A DNA stretch of 64,000 bases from an uncultured Prevotellaceae bacterium (GCA_900316685.1 ONDS01000011.1:24833-88832), one strand, 5' to 3'. Shown: positions 35,132 to 43,703, counted from the first letter of the stretch. Numbers and translations are program-made. Notes: generated from the letters alone by a model not told the origin.

Positions 35132-36361
35132 TATTATTTTAAACAACTTGTCACTGGGACGAATCTTGCCCGGCACGGGAATGGAGATATGCGTGCCCTT
35201 ATGGGCGGTCTGCACAGGCTGCAACTCATAACGTATCTCCGTGGCATCGACATACATCACCCCGGTGGTGGGACCGGTGATGAGCAACTTGTCGCCCACG
35301 CTGAACTCGGCGGCCTCGCAGGTGAACTCTGCCACACCCAATCGCGAATAGTACTTCACGCCTTTGCCGATATACACCTTGCGCTCCGTGGCGTTCGACC
35401 CGTAGTTCTTGTTCCACTCGCCCAAGGTCTGCCCAAGGTAGTAGCCGTCCCAGAACCCACGGTTGAAGACGGCGGCCAGACGTTGGTCCCACCCATCTTT
35501 CTTCTCCTCGGTGAAGGAGCCGTCGAGCACACTCTGCAGTGCTTCCTTGTAGCAGCGCACCACCTGGTAGACATATTCGGGGCCCCGGGCGCGACCCTCG
35601 ATTTTCAGCACCCTGACTCCCGCCGCCACCATGCGGTCGAGGAAACGGATGGTCTTCAGGTCCTTGGGACTCATGATATATTTGTTGTCGATATGCAGCT
35701 GGGTGCCCGTTTCGGCATCGGTCACGATATACGAACGGCGACACAGTTGCATGCACTCACCACGGTTGGCGGAACGGGCGGCATTGTCGAGACTGAGGTA
35801 ACACTTACCACTGACAGCCATGCATAAGGCACCATGACAGAACATCTCGATGCGCACGGGCTGTCCATGTGGACCACGGATATCCTGCTCCACTATCTGC
35901 CGGTGTATCTCCGCCACTTGGTCGAGGTTCAGCTCGCGGGCCAGCACCACCACATCGGCAAAGTGGGCATAGAAGCGCAGGGCCTCGATATTGGAAATAT
36001 TGAGCTGGGTGGAGAGGTGTACCTCCTGCCCTACCTCGGCGCAGTAGGTCATCACCGCCACATCGGAGGCGATGATGGCGCTGATGCCAGCCTCGTGTGC
36101 GGCATCCACCATCTGCCGCATCGTGGCCATGTCGCCATCGTAGATGATGGTGTTGAGGGTGAGATACGACTTGATGCCATGTTCATTACATGTCAAGGCA
36201 ATCTCCTTCAGGTCGTCGATGGTGAAGGGATTAGCGGAGTGCGACCGCATGTTGAGCTGTCCGATGCCGAAATACACAGCATCGGCACCCGCCTGTATGG
36301 CAGCCACCAATGAGTCGCGCGACCCAACAGGCGCCATGATCTCGAAATCACTGATATTCAT
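35060..36361 (-). CDS. U32 family peptidase / RNA hydroxylation-type protein
   Basis: The 433-residue protein carries the U32 signature around EMFCHGALCMAVSGKCYLS and, shortly after, GECMQLCRR. Relatives include YegQ/RlhA and TrhP, which take part in prephenate-dependent RNA hydroxylation, and so-called collagenases. The -7 box at 36370-36377 is only 9 bp from the first ATG (36361), so the ATG of residue 9 (MAPVGSRDSL, at 36337) may be the real start and also matches the usual family N-terminus. The last 22 residues are repeat-derived (SLPPESLPPE and PSPSQGGG) and not part of the family fold. Confidence 0.9.
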   Translation of the reverse strand: MNISDFEIMAPVGSRDSLVAAIQAGADAVYFGIGQLNMRSHSANPFTIDDLKEIALTCNEHGIKSYLTLNTIIYDGDMATMRQMVDAAHEAGISAIIASDVAVMTYCAEVGQEVHLSTQLNISNIEALRFYAHFADVVVLARELNLDQVAEIHRQIVEQDIRGPHGQPVRIEMFCHGALCMAVSGKCYLSLDNAARSANRGECMQLCRRSYIVTDAETGTQLHIDNKYIMSPKDLKTIRFLDRMVAAGVRVLKIEGRARGPEYVYQVVRCYKEALQSVLDGSFTEEKKDGWDQRLAAVFNRGFWDGYYLGQTLGEWNKNYGSNATERKVYIGKGVKYYSRLGVAEFTCEAAEFSVGDKLLITGPTTGVMYVDATEIRYELQPVQTAHKGTHISIPVPGKIRPSDKLFKIIQSLPPESLPPESLPPSPSQGGGD

Positions 36362-36369
36362 TATGAGTG

Positions 36370-36450
36370 CAAAGGTAGTGCAAAATTTCGATTAAGCGAG
36401 CGAAAAGGAAAATTTCCTTTTCCGAACGAGAGAAATTTATCTAAACCGAG
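36370..36450 (-). promoter_or_regulatory. Promoter of the U32 gene, palindrome-bearing cassette copy
   Basis: On the minus strand the order is TTCGGAAAAGG, its mirror CCTTTTCGCTCG (together a near-perfect palindrome), and TTGCACTACCTTTGCAC. The -7 box TACCTTTG is at 36377-36370. The -33 is not a clean TTTG. The layout matches the units at 16211-16443. Confidence 0.7.
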
Positions 36451-36499
36451 CAAAATACAAAATGAAGACATCAATTTTTATTATCGAGTATTGGTTTAC

Positions 36500-36573
36500 A
36501 TAAGATAGGCGGCGTTTCGGAAGAAAAAAAGAACAAATTCTTTTTGTTCTTCGCTCAACTTGCACTATCTTTG
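36500..36573 (+). promoter_or_regulatory. Promoter of the C1 peptidase gene, cassette copy
   Basis: TTTG (36543-36546), 19 nt, TATCTTTG (36566-36573), preceded by TTTCGGAAG, a perfect inverted repeat AAGAACAAA/TTTGTTCTT and TTCGCTCAACTTGCAC. It is divergent from the U32 promoter and the start ATG is at 36603. Confidence 0.8.
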
Positions 36574-36602
36574 CATGAGATAAGACATCCTTCGTAAAAT
36601 AT

Positions 36603-37664
36603 ATGAGACAACTGTTTGTCGTCTTGGGACTGTTCTTGCTCCTGACAGCCTGCAAGGAATCGCCTTCGGAGAAGGTTCAGGGAGGGAAACGCTCCTTCCA
36701 TACCGATGTGTTGCTCAAGCATCAGGCGGTGAAAAACCAGGGCGAGAGTTCGCTATGTTGGATTTATGCCATGCTGGCCACCATCGAGAGCGAGCACATG
36801 ATGCAGGGCGACAGCGTAGACCTGAGTGCCGACCACCTGGCCTATATGTACCTGCGCGAGCAATGCCAACAACGTTATGCCCGAGGCACGACCCACGACA
36901 TGACACTTAGGGGTGTGGCTCCCATGGCACTGCGCCTGATGCGCCGCTATGGCTGCGAACCCAACAGCACGTTCCGCGCCTTCGACAATATCAACTACCC
37001 CTCCCTCTGCCGCAAACTGCAAGTGAAGGTGGATGCGCTGACCAGCCAAGCACGTGGCGCAGGGCAGGTGAGAGACGCCGTGGAAGAGGAGTTGCAGGAG
37101 GCGATGGGTCCCCTACCCCGCTACGTGTTCATGTATTCCTGCGAATACACCCCCCTGGAGTTCGCCCATAGCGTGTTGCGCCAAGAGGAATACGTCACGC
37201 TCGGGTCGTGGACACACCATCCCTTCGGCGAACAATACATCATCGAGTCGCCCGACAACCATTATGCCGAGTGCGCCGTCAACGTACCGCTCGATAGCCT
37301 GCAACAGATTGTCGACAGGGCCCTGACCACGGGACATGCCGTATGCTGGGAGGGCGACATCAGCGAGCCGGGCTTCTCCTTCGCAGAGGGCGTGGCTACG
37401 ACCAACGAGACAACAGAGGAGGCCACACAAGGCCGACGGCAGATAGCCTTCGACCGACATGCCACGACCGACGACCACTGCATGGCGCTCGTAGGCATCG
37501 CCCACGACGACGACGGACGGCGTTTCTACATAGCCAAGAACTCGTGGGGCACAGACAATCCCTTTGGCGGGATGATGTTCATCAGCGAGGCCTACCTACG
37601 CATGAAAACCATCGCCGTCGTAGTATCGCGACAGGTGCTCGACGACCTTCACAACAATCCATAA
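36603..37664 (+). CDS. C1 (papain/bleomycin hydrolase-like) peptidase lipoprotein
   Basis: The 353-residue protein has a lipoprotein signal (C17 in LLTACKES). Its papain-fold catalytic elements are QGESSLCWIYA (Cys52), DDHCMALVGIAHD (His near 292) and KNSWG (Asn near 310). The order and the C-terminal MKTIAVVV resemble the bleomycin-hydrolase-like C1B peptidases of Bacteroidota. It is probably anchored in the periplasmic or outer membrane and cleaves peptides. It has its own promoter and is followed 11 bp later by a conserved hypothetical gene and rpoN, which may be co-transcribed. Confidence 0.88.
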   Translation: MRQLFVVLGLFLLLTACKESPSEKVQGGKRSFHTDVLLKHQAVKNQGESSLCWIYAMLATIESEHMMQGDSVDLSADHLAYMYLREQCQQRYARGTTHDMTLRGVAPMALRLMRRYGCEPNSTFRAFDNINYPSLCRKLQVKVDALTSQARGAGQVRDAVEEELQEAMGPLPRYVFMYSCEYTPLEFAHSVLRQEEYVTLGSWTHHPFGEQYIIESPDNHYAECAVNVPLDSLQQIVDRALTTGHAVCWEGDISEPGFSFAEGVATTNETTEEATQGRRQIAFDRHATTDDHCMALVGIAHDDDGRRFYIAKNSWGTDNPFGGMMFISEAYLRMKTIAVVVSRQVLDDLHNNP

Positions 37665-37675
37665 CACCAACAACC

Positions 37676-38326
37676 ATGGCAAAGACAACAAGATGGGACG
37701 ACGGTTACTGGCTCCTGCTCATGCAGCTGTACCTGAGAAAACCGGTGGGTGTAAAACCCATCTACTCACGCAAGATGGTGGAGCTGGCCCTCGAATTGCA
37801 CATCGAACCGAAGGTGCTCTACGCACAGATGCTGCGTCTGCGCCGTCTTGACACACCACGCATCGAACGGTTGTGGAACACCTATTCGCACAATCCCCAG
37901 AAACTGCGCAAGGGGGTGCAGATGCTCCGTAAGATGAAAGGGTTCAACAATGCCGAGGAGTTTTACGATGGGGTGGATGTACACACCACCTTCGAAAGGG
38001 ATTTCCTGCCCATACAAGGATACCCAGCCCTCACACCCCTCATGCTCACCCTCATCCTCGACCTCTATTTCCGCCTCACCCCCAACACCATGGTGACCGA
38101 CACCCCCGAAGTGGCACAACTGGCAAAGAAGATGAAGGTGACCCCGCGAACCGTGGTCGAGGCGCTGCATGCCTTCCAGGTATGCGACCCCTACCTACGC
38201 CAGCGTGAAGCCACCGACGACAACCTGCAGGAGGCATGCAACGACATCTGGCAACGTTACGGCAACGACAACCCCGACCAGTTGGTAGCCACAGCCTCGA
38301 TGATGATGGATTACTTCAAGAAATAA
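37676..38326 (+). CDS. Conserved hypothetical protein (helical) upstream of rpoN
   Basis: This 216-residue soluble protein begins MAKTTRWDDGYWLLLMQLYL. It looks all-helical, without a signal peptide or membrane span. A segment VAQLAKKMKVTPRTVVEALHAFQVC (about residues 143-167) has helix-turn-helix character, which could mean DNA binding, but I recognise no named family. It lies between the C1 peptidase and rpoN, with gaps of 11 and 21 bp, so it belongs to that transcript. The ATG at 37676 is the first in frame after the peptidase stop. Confidence 0.75.
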   Translation: MAKTTRWDDGYWLLLMQLYLRKPVGVKPIYSRKMVELALELHIEPKVLYAQMLRLRRLDTPRIERLWNTYSHNPQKLRKGVQMLRKMKGFNNAEEFYDGVDVHTTFERDFLPIQGYPALTPLMLTLILDLYFRLTPNTMVTDTPEVAQLAKKMKVTPRTVVEALHAFQVCDPYLRQREATDDNLQEACNDIWQRYGNDNPDQLVATASMMMDYFKK

Positions 38327-38347
38327 TACCCCTTATACCCTTGGTAG

Positions 38348-39856
38348 ATGGAAAACAAATTCTCTCAGACACAAACCCAAACGCAGACACAGCAAACGGT
38401 GCAACGCCTGTCGCAACAACAGATGTTGCAAGTGAAACTGCTGGAGATGCCTATCACGCAGCTCGAACAACGGGTGGAGTCGGAACTGGCCGACAACCCC
38501 GCCCTCGAACCCGAGAGCTACGACGACAACCACCACGACAACATGGGCGAGGAGCCGTCGAACATCGACATGGGCATCGACGAGACGGAAGAGCAGAGCG
38601 ACGAACGGGAACAAAGGGAGGAGGAACTGGAGCGTGTGCTCGACAATATAGACCGCGACGACCGTATGGAGAGCGACGACCACTACCCCGGGGCACGGTC
38701 GGAAGGGATAGACGAACAGATATGGCGCGAGGAAACATCGTTTTACGACACCCTGCGCGAACAGGCCGGCGAATACGACCTGACGGAGCAACAGCGCCTC
38801 ATCATCGAATATCTCATCGGGTCGCTCGACGAATATGGCTGGCTGAGGAAAGACAACGACACGCTCTGCGACGAACTGGCCATCCATCAGAATATCTTTA
38901 CCACGCCGGAAGAGGTGGACTCCGTGGTACGCATACTCCAACAATTCGACCCGGCGGGCATCGGTGCCCACAACCTGCAAGAGTGCCTGCTCATACAGGT
39001 GAACCGGTTGGCGGAGGGACAGGACAAACAACGACTGACAACGCTCTTCACCCGTTATTTCGACGACTTCATGAACAATCGGTGGCACCGCATCGCCACA
39101 GCCATGAAACTCGACGAGACGGATTGCGCCACGCTGAAGAGCGAGGCCCAACGGCTGAACCCCAAACCCGGGGCACCTCTGGGCGAGACCATGGGTAGGA
39201 GCATACACCAGATAACACCCGACTTCATCGTCGACACCGACGACGAGGGCAACGTGAGTTTCTATATCAACCGCGGACAAATGCCTGAACTGCATATCTC
39301 CGAATCGTTCGCCGAACTGGAGCAGACCCTCAAAGGCAACAAGGCCCACCTCTCGCAGAGCGAGAAAGACGCCCTCACCTATACCAAGGAGAAGATGGAC
39401 AAGGCCAATGGGTTCATCACGGCCCTGCAGCAGCGGCAGCACACCATGCACACCACCATGAAAGCCATCATCAAATGGCAACTCGACTATTTCCGCGAAG
39501 GCGATGAAAACCTCATCAAACCGATGATTCTCAAGGATATAGCACAGAAAACGGGTCTCGACATATCCACCATCTCACGTGTGAGCAACCAGAAATACGC
39601 GCAGACGAAATGGGGCACCTTCCCCCTGCGCCATTTCTTCAGCGACAGCTATACCACCAACGATGGCAAGGAGCTCTCGACCAGGCAAATCAAACTGGCA
39701 CTGCAAGACATCGTCGACCATGAGGACAAACGACACCCACTCAACGACGAGGCGCTGAAAGCCCGGCTGGCCGAGGCTGGATTCCCCATCGCCCGTCGCA
39801 CCGTGACCAAATATCGTGAACAATTAGGCATACCCAAGGCCACCCTGAGAAGATGA
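38348..39856 (+). CDS. rpoN: RNA polymerase sigma-54 factor
   Basis: The 502-residue protein has the sigma-54 domain order: the Q-rich activator-interacting region I (LSQQQMLQVKLLEMPITQLEQ), an acidic region II, the core-binding domain and the DNA-binding domain with the RpoN box ARRTVTKYRE (about 485-494). It directs transcription from -24/-12 promoters with enhancer-binding ATPases. Region I starts about ten residues in, preceded by a TQTQTQTQQ stretch. Its stop overlaps the start of the next gene (ATGA). No enhancer-binding protein gene is in this window. Confidence 0.97.
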   Translation: MENKFSQTQTQTQTQQTVQRLSQQQMLQVKLLEMPITQLEQRVESELADNPALEPESYDDNHHDNMGEEPSNIDMGIDETEEQSDEREQREEELERVLDNIDRDDRMESDDHYPGARSEGIDEQIWREETSFYDTLREQAGEYDLTEQQRLIIEYLIGSLDEYGWLRKDNDTLCDELAIHQNIFTTPEEVDSVVRILQQFDPAGIGAHNLQECLLIQVNRLAEGQDKQRLTTLFTRYFDDFMNNRWHRIATAMKLDETDCATLKSEAQRLNPKPGAPLGETMGRSIHQITPDFIVDTDDEGNVSFYINRGQMPELHISESFAELEQTLKGNKAHLSQSEKDALTYTKEKMDKANGFITALQQRQHTMHTTMKAIIKWQLDYFREGDENLIKPMILKDIAQKTGLDISTISRVSNQKYAQTKWGTFPLRHFFSDSYTTNDGKELSTRQIKLALQDIVDHEDKRHPLNDEALKARLAEAGFPIARRTVTKYREQLGIPKATLRR

Positions 39857-40470
39857 ACGAGAAAAGCCTCATCACTACCGCCAAAATCCTGAGCACCGTG
39901 TTCAGGCCGTTCTACATGCCCTTCATCGGCATGTTGCTGCTCTTCGTGTTCAGCTATCTCAGCTTCCTGCCGTTCTGGACGAAGATGAAGATCATGCTGA
40001 CCGTTTACATCCTCACCATCCTACTGCCCACGCTGCTCATCAATTTCTACCGCAACTACCAAGGGTGGTCGCCCATCGAGCTGGGTGTCAAGGAACGGCG
40101 ACTGGTGCCTTACCTCATCTGTTTCCTCTGCTATTTCGTGTGTTATTACACGGTCAACCTCTTCCATATCCCCCATTCGGTGGGGAGTGTGATGGTGGCT
40201 GCCATGACCATCGAGGTGCTATGCACGGTCATCAACCTGAAATGGAAAATCTCGTCGCACATGGCGGCCATCGGTGGGGTGGCGGGTGCCTTGGCGGCCT
40301 TCGCCCAGATCTTCACCTTCAACCCCGTATGGTGGCTGTGCTTGATCATCCTGCTTGCCGGCGTGATAGGCACCAGTCGCATGATTCTCCGCCAACATAC
40401 GTTGGCGCAGGTGCTGGCTGGGTTCCTCCTCGGCATCGTCTGTGCCTATTTGGCAGTGATATGGAATTGA
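39853..40470 (+). CDS. PAP2-like integral membrane phosphatase
   Basis: This 205-residue protein has five or six transmembrane helices. Its ISSHMAAIGGVAG and TSRMILRQHTLAQVLAGFLLG segments correspond to PAP2 motifs C2 and C3 (SGH and SRXXXXXHXXXD-like), though the last acid is replaced. PAP2 proteins dephosphorylate lipid phosphates such as undecaprenyl diphosphate or phosphatidic acid. The weak conservation means that activity is uncertain. It overlaps rpoN by 4 bp and is followed by a composite repeat, so it probably closes this operon. Confidence 0.72.
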   Translation: MNEKSLITTAKILSTVFRPFYMPFIGMLLLFVFSYLSFLPFWTKMKIMLTVYILTILLPTLLINFYRNYQGWSPIELGVKERRLVPYLICFLCYFVCYYTVNLFHIPHSVGSVMVAAMTIEVLCTVINLKWKISSHMAAIGGVAGALAAFAQIFTFNPVWWLCLIILLAGVIGTSRMILRQHTLAQVLAGFLLGIVCAYLAVIWN

Positions 40471-40472
40471 AG

Positions 40473-40668
40473 CCTCCCCCCACCCCCCTCCCAAGGAGGG
40501 GGAGAAAGGAGCAAGGGGCAGGGAGCAAGGAGCAGGGAACAAGGAGCAAGGGGCAGGGAGCAAGAAATGTGAAATATGAAATGTCGTAATAACGTAATAA
40601 CGATATAACGTAATAACGAAAAAGCCCCCAAAAAAGACTATTGTCTGAACTCCTCTACTCCTGAAAAA
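40473..40668. repeat. Composite intergenic repeat, copy B (reverse orientation)
   Basis: Order: CTCCCAAGGAGGGGGAG palindrome; eight 7-bp units of GAGCAAG/GGGCAGG type (40509-40564); ATGTGAAATATGAAAT; four 8-bp GTAATAAC units (40586-40617); GAAAAAGCCCCC; AGACTATTGTCTG; and AACTCCTCTACTCCTG. This is copy A (11029-11150) in reverse complement with a longer heptamer array. Confidence 0.92.
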
Positions 40669-40689
40669 AACTCATAAACACATAAAAAT

Positions 40690-41199
40690 ATGAATCCACA
40701 AGTAAGCATCATCATGGGCAGCACAAGCGACCTGCCCGTCATGGAAAAAGCCATGAAATTCCTCGAAGAGATGGAGATACCTTTCGAGGTGAACGCCCTG
40801 TCGGCTCACCGCACACCCGAGGCCGTGGAACGCTTCGCCAAGGAGGCATCGGCTCGCGGCATACGCGTCATCATCGCCGGTGCCGGCATGGCTGCCGCCC
40901 TGCCCGGTGTCATTGCCGCGCAGACCACCCTGCCCGTCATCGGCGTACCCATCAAGGGCATGCTCGACGGGTTGGACGCGCTCCTGAGCATCGTACAGAT
41001 GCCCCCGGGCATACCCGTGGCCACCATGGGTGTCAACGGCGCACAGAACGCTGCGGTGCTGGCTACGGAGATGCTGGCATTGGCAGATGCCGCCATCGCC
41101 CAACGCGTAGCTGAATATAAGTCGACATTGGGCAAGAAGATAGAGAAGGCCAACAGCGACCTGGCCGCCATCGAAGGTTACAAATACTGGGTGAAATGA
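40690..41199 (+). CDS. purE: N5-carboxyaminoimidazole ribonucleotide mutase
   Basis: This 169-residue cytoplasmic enzyme makes carboxyaminoimidazole ribonucleotide in purine synthesis. Class I PurE signatures are VSIIMGSTSDLPVMEKA at the N-terminus, VNALSAHRTPE (SAHR histidine) and GAGMAAALPGVIAAQTTLPVIGVP in the middle. Length and sequence are ordinary. It overlaps ispG by 4 bp, a purine-isoprenoid pairing that I know from some Bacteroidota genomes but cannot check here. The leader is taken up by the composite repeat. Confidence 0.97.
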   Translation: MNPQVSIIMGSTSDLPVMEKAMKFLEEMEIPFEVNALSAHRTPEAVERFAKEASARGIRVIIAGAGMAAALPGVIAAQTTLPVIGVPIKGMLDGLDALLSIVQMPPGIPVATMGVNGAQNAAVLATEMLALADAAIAQRVAEYKSTLGKKIEKANSDLAAIEGYKYWVK

Positions 41200-42626
41200 T
41201 GAGCAACCCTACTGATTACCGAAGAAGGGCGACCACGGTGGCGAAGGTGGGCAATATCGCGATAGGTGGCGACAACCCCATCCGCGTACAGTCGATGGCC
41301 ACCGTCGACACCAACGACACCGAGGGCTGTGTGGCACAGGCCAAACGTATCATCGATGCCGGAGGTGAACTGGTGCGCTTCACCACACAAGGAACGCGCG
41401 AGGCGGAGAACATGAGCCACATCTCCGCACGCCTGAAAGCCGACGGTTATCCGCAACCCTTGGTGGCAGATGTGCATTTCAATGCCAAGGTGGCCGATGT
41501 GGCGGCACAGTACTGTGAGAAGGTACGCATCAACCCCGGCAACTATGTAGACCCCGCCCGCACGTTCAAACATCTGGAATATACCGATGAGGAGTATCTG
41601 GAGGAGTTGAAGAAGATAGAGGAGCGCCTGCTCCCCTTCATCCGTATCTGCCGGGAACATCACACCGCCGTACGTATCGGTGTCAACCACGGCTCGCTCT
41701 CCGACCGTATCATGTCGCGCTATGGCGACACGCCCGAGGGTATCGTCGAGAGTTGCATGGAATTTCTGCGCATCTTCCGCCGCGAGGGATTCAACGATGT
41801 GGTCATCAGCATCAAAGCCAGCAATACGGTGGTCATGGTGCAGTCGGTGCGTCTCTTGGTCAAGGCCATGGACAAAGAGGATATGCACTACCCGCTGCAT
41901 CTCGGAGTGACCGAGGCAGGCGAGGGTGAAGACGGACGTATCAAGAGTGCCGTGGGCATCGGAGCCCTGCTCACCGAAGGCATCGGCGACACCATCCGTG
42001 TCAGCCTGTCGGAGGAACCGGAAGCGGAGATTCCCGTGGCACGCCAACTCGTGGCACTCATCCCTGAATGCCAAGCCCTGCGCCAACAGGCAGAGGCTTC
42101 CATCGCCGACGACACCATCACCCTCACCATCGACGCCCCCGATTGGCCGACACTCCAACTGAAAGCCTCGATGGCTGTGGGCGCCTTGCTCATCGACCGC
42201 AGGGCACACCAGTTGGTGCTCCGCAGCCCGTCGTTCAGCAGCGAACAGTTGGTAGCCCTGGCCGATGCCATCCTGCAGGCCGCCCGCATCAAGTTCACCA
42301 AGACGGAGTATATCTCCTGTCCGGGATGCGGACGCACACTCTACGACCTGCCACGCACCATCGCCCGCATCAAGGCGGCCACCCAACATCTCGTGGGACT
42401 GAAAATCGGCATCATGGGGTGCATCGTCAACGGTCCGGGCGAGATGGCCGACGCCGACTATGGGTATGTAGGCGCCGGACGCGGCAAGATATCGCTCTAC
42501 CGCGGCAAGGAATGTGTCATGAAGAACATCCCTGAAGACGAGGCTGTGGAACGACTCTTGGAATTGATTGGCCTCCCCCCTGCCCCCTCCCAAGGAGGGG
42601 GAGAAGGAGCAAGGGGCAAGGAGTAA
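41196..42626 (+). CDS. ispG: 4-hydroxy-3-methylbut-2-enyl diphosphate synthase with shortened insert
   Basis: IspG (GcpE) makes HMBPP in the non-mevalonate isoprenoid pathway with a [4Fe-4S] cluster. The TIM-barrel part (RVQSMATVDTNDT to IRVSLSEEPEAEIPVA) and the cluster domain (EYISCPGCGRTLYDLPRT, then KIGIMGCIVNGPGEMADADYG) are intact. Bacteroides enzymes that I recall are 600 residues or more because of a central insert; here only about 85 residues separate the two parts, giving 476. The last 20 or so residues (LPPAPSQGGGEGARGKE) are encoded by the GGAGGG palindrome and heptamer repeat, not by family sequence. Confidence 0.94.
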   Translation: MMSNPTDYRRRATTVAKVGNIAIGGDNPIRVQSMATVDTNDTEGCVAQAKRIIDAGGELVRFTTQGTREAENMSHISARLKADGYPQPLVADVHFNAKVADVAAQYCEKVRINPGNYVDPARTFKHLEYTDEEYLEELKKIEERLLPFIRICREHHTAVRIGVNHGSLSDRIMSRYGDTPEGIVESCMEFLRIFRREGFNDVVISIKASNTVVMVQSVRLLVKAMDKEDMHYPLHLGVTEAGEGEDGRIKSAVGIGALLTEGIGDTIRVSLSEEPEAEIPVARQLVALIPECQALRQQAEASIADDTITLTIDAPDWPTLQLKASMAVGALLIDRRAHQLVLRSPSFSSEQLVALADAILQAARIKFTKTEYISCPGCGRTLYDLPRTIARIKAATQHLVGLKIGIMGCIVNGPGEMADADYGYVGAGRGKISLYRGKECVMKNIPEDEAVERLLELIGLPPAPSQGGGEGARGKE

Positions 42627-42703
42627 GGGGCAAGGAGCAAGAGAATAGTCAACAGCGGAGTAATTTTCTTAATTCTTAACTCTTAATTCTTAACTCTTAA
42701 CTC
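42574..42703. repeat. Palindrome plus two 7-bp arrays at the ispG 3' end
   Basis: CTCCCAAGGAGGGGGAG lies inside the ispG coding end. GCAAGGA/GTAAGGG heptamers run across the stop codon to about 42645, GAATAGTC follows, and TTAATTC/TTAACTC heptamers occupy 42669-42703 (five units). Order and motifs mirror the block at 34944-35131 on the other strand. Confidence 0.9.
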
Positions 42704-42751
42704 ATCAGTCCAAACTCCTAATCTCCCATTAAAAAACATCTTTTAAGAAAA

Positions 42752-43693
42752 ATGTATCAAGCATCAGAAGACCGCTACAACCAATCTGGAGAACTCTACG
42801 TGCGCTGCGGACGCAGCGGCATGCTCCTGCCGAAACTGTCATTAGGTTTCTGGCATAACTTCGGCGGTGTGGATCCCTACGAACGGAGCCGCGCCATCAC
42901 CCATTATGCCTTCGACCACGGCATCGTACATTTCGACCTGGCCAACAACTACGGCCCTCCCTATGGCAGTGCCGAGGAGACGATGGGCCGGCTCATGGAC
43001 GACGACTTCCGTCCCTACCGCGACGAACTGTTCATCAGCTCGAAGGCAGGCTACGACATGTGGCCCGGACCCTACGGCAACTGGGGCTCGCGTAAGTACC
43101 TCATGGCGAGTCTCGACCAGAGCCTCCGCCGCATGCACCTCGACTATGTCGACCTGTTCTACAGCCACCGCTTCGACCCCTACACTCCCATCGAAGAGAC
43201 GCTACAGGCACTCGTCGATATCGTGCGCCAAGGCAAGGCTCTCTACATCGGCATCTCGCGATGGCCTCTGGAGGAGCTGAAGAAAGCCCACGCCTACCTC
43301 AAGGAGCGCGACGTGCCCCTGCTCATCTACCAGGACAAGCTCAACATGCTCGACCGCGAACCAATGGACCAAGGACAGCTCGCCTTCTGCCAACAGGAGG
43401 GCATCGGCTTCATCTCCTTCTCGCCCTTGGCGCAGGGTCTGCTCACCGACCGCTACCTCCACGGCATACCCGAGGGGTCGCGCATGAGCCGCAACACATC
43501 GCTCTCACAACAGACACTCACACCCGAACTGGTCAGCCAGTTGCAGGTATGGAACGCGGAGGCACAACAGCAAGGGCGCACCCTGGCTGGGTACGCCCTC
43601 CGCTGGATTCTTCAACAAAAAGGGGTCACATCAGTGCTGGTGGGCGCCAGCAGCGTAGAGCAACTGGCCACCAACCTCAAGGGCATCCTTTAA
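42752..43693 (+). CDS. Aldo/keto reductase (YghZ-type)
   Basis: The 313-residue NADPH-dependent reductase has the AKR barrel motifs: HFDLANNYGPPYGSAEE with the catalytic Asp and Tyr, FISSKAGYDMW with the Lys, and DLFYSHRFDPYTPIEET with the His. Close relatives include E. coli YghZ (L-glyceraldehyde-3-phosphate reductase, methylglyoxal detoxification). The C-terminal VTSVLVGASSVEQLATNL binds cofactor phosphate. It is single, between the repeat block and the convergent rubredoxin gene. Confidence 0.93.
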   Translation: MYQASEDRYNQSGELYVRCGRSGMLLPKLSLGFWHNFGGVDPYERSRAITHYAFDHGIVHFDLANNYGPPYGSAEETMGRLMDDDFRPYRDELFISSKAGYDMWPGPYGNWGSRKYLMASLDQSLRRMHLDYVDLFYSHRFDPYTPIEETLQALVDIVRQGKALYIGISRWPLEELKKAHAYLKERDVPLLIYQDKLNMLDREPMDQGQLAFCQQEGIGFISFSPLAQGLLTDRYLHGIPEGSRMSRNTSLSQQTLTPELVSQLQVWNAEAQQQGRTLAGYALRWILQQKGVTSVLVGASSVEQLATNLKGIL

Positions 43694-43703
43694 ACAGGCT
43701 CTT

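Noticed and set aside
35226-35756. Alternative minus-strand frame within the U32 gene
   Set aside because: It is out of frame with the conserved U32 signature and is an arginine- and glycine-rich shadow.
38236-39198. 320-codon + frame overlapping rpoN
   Set aside because: It lies out of frame inside rpoN, is arginine-rich and has no domain. The sigma-54 frame is certain.
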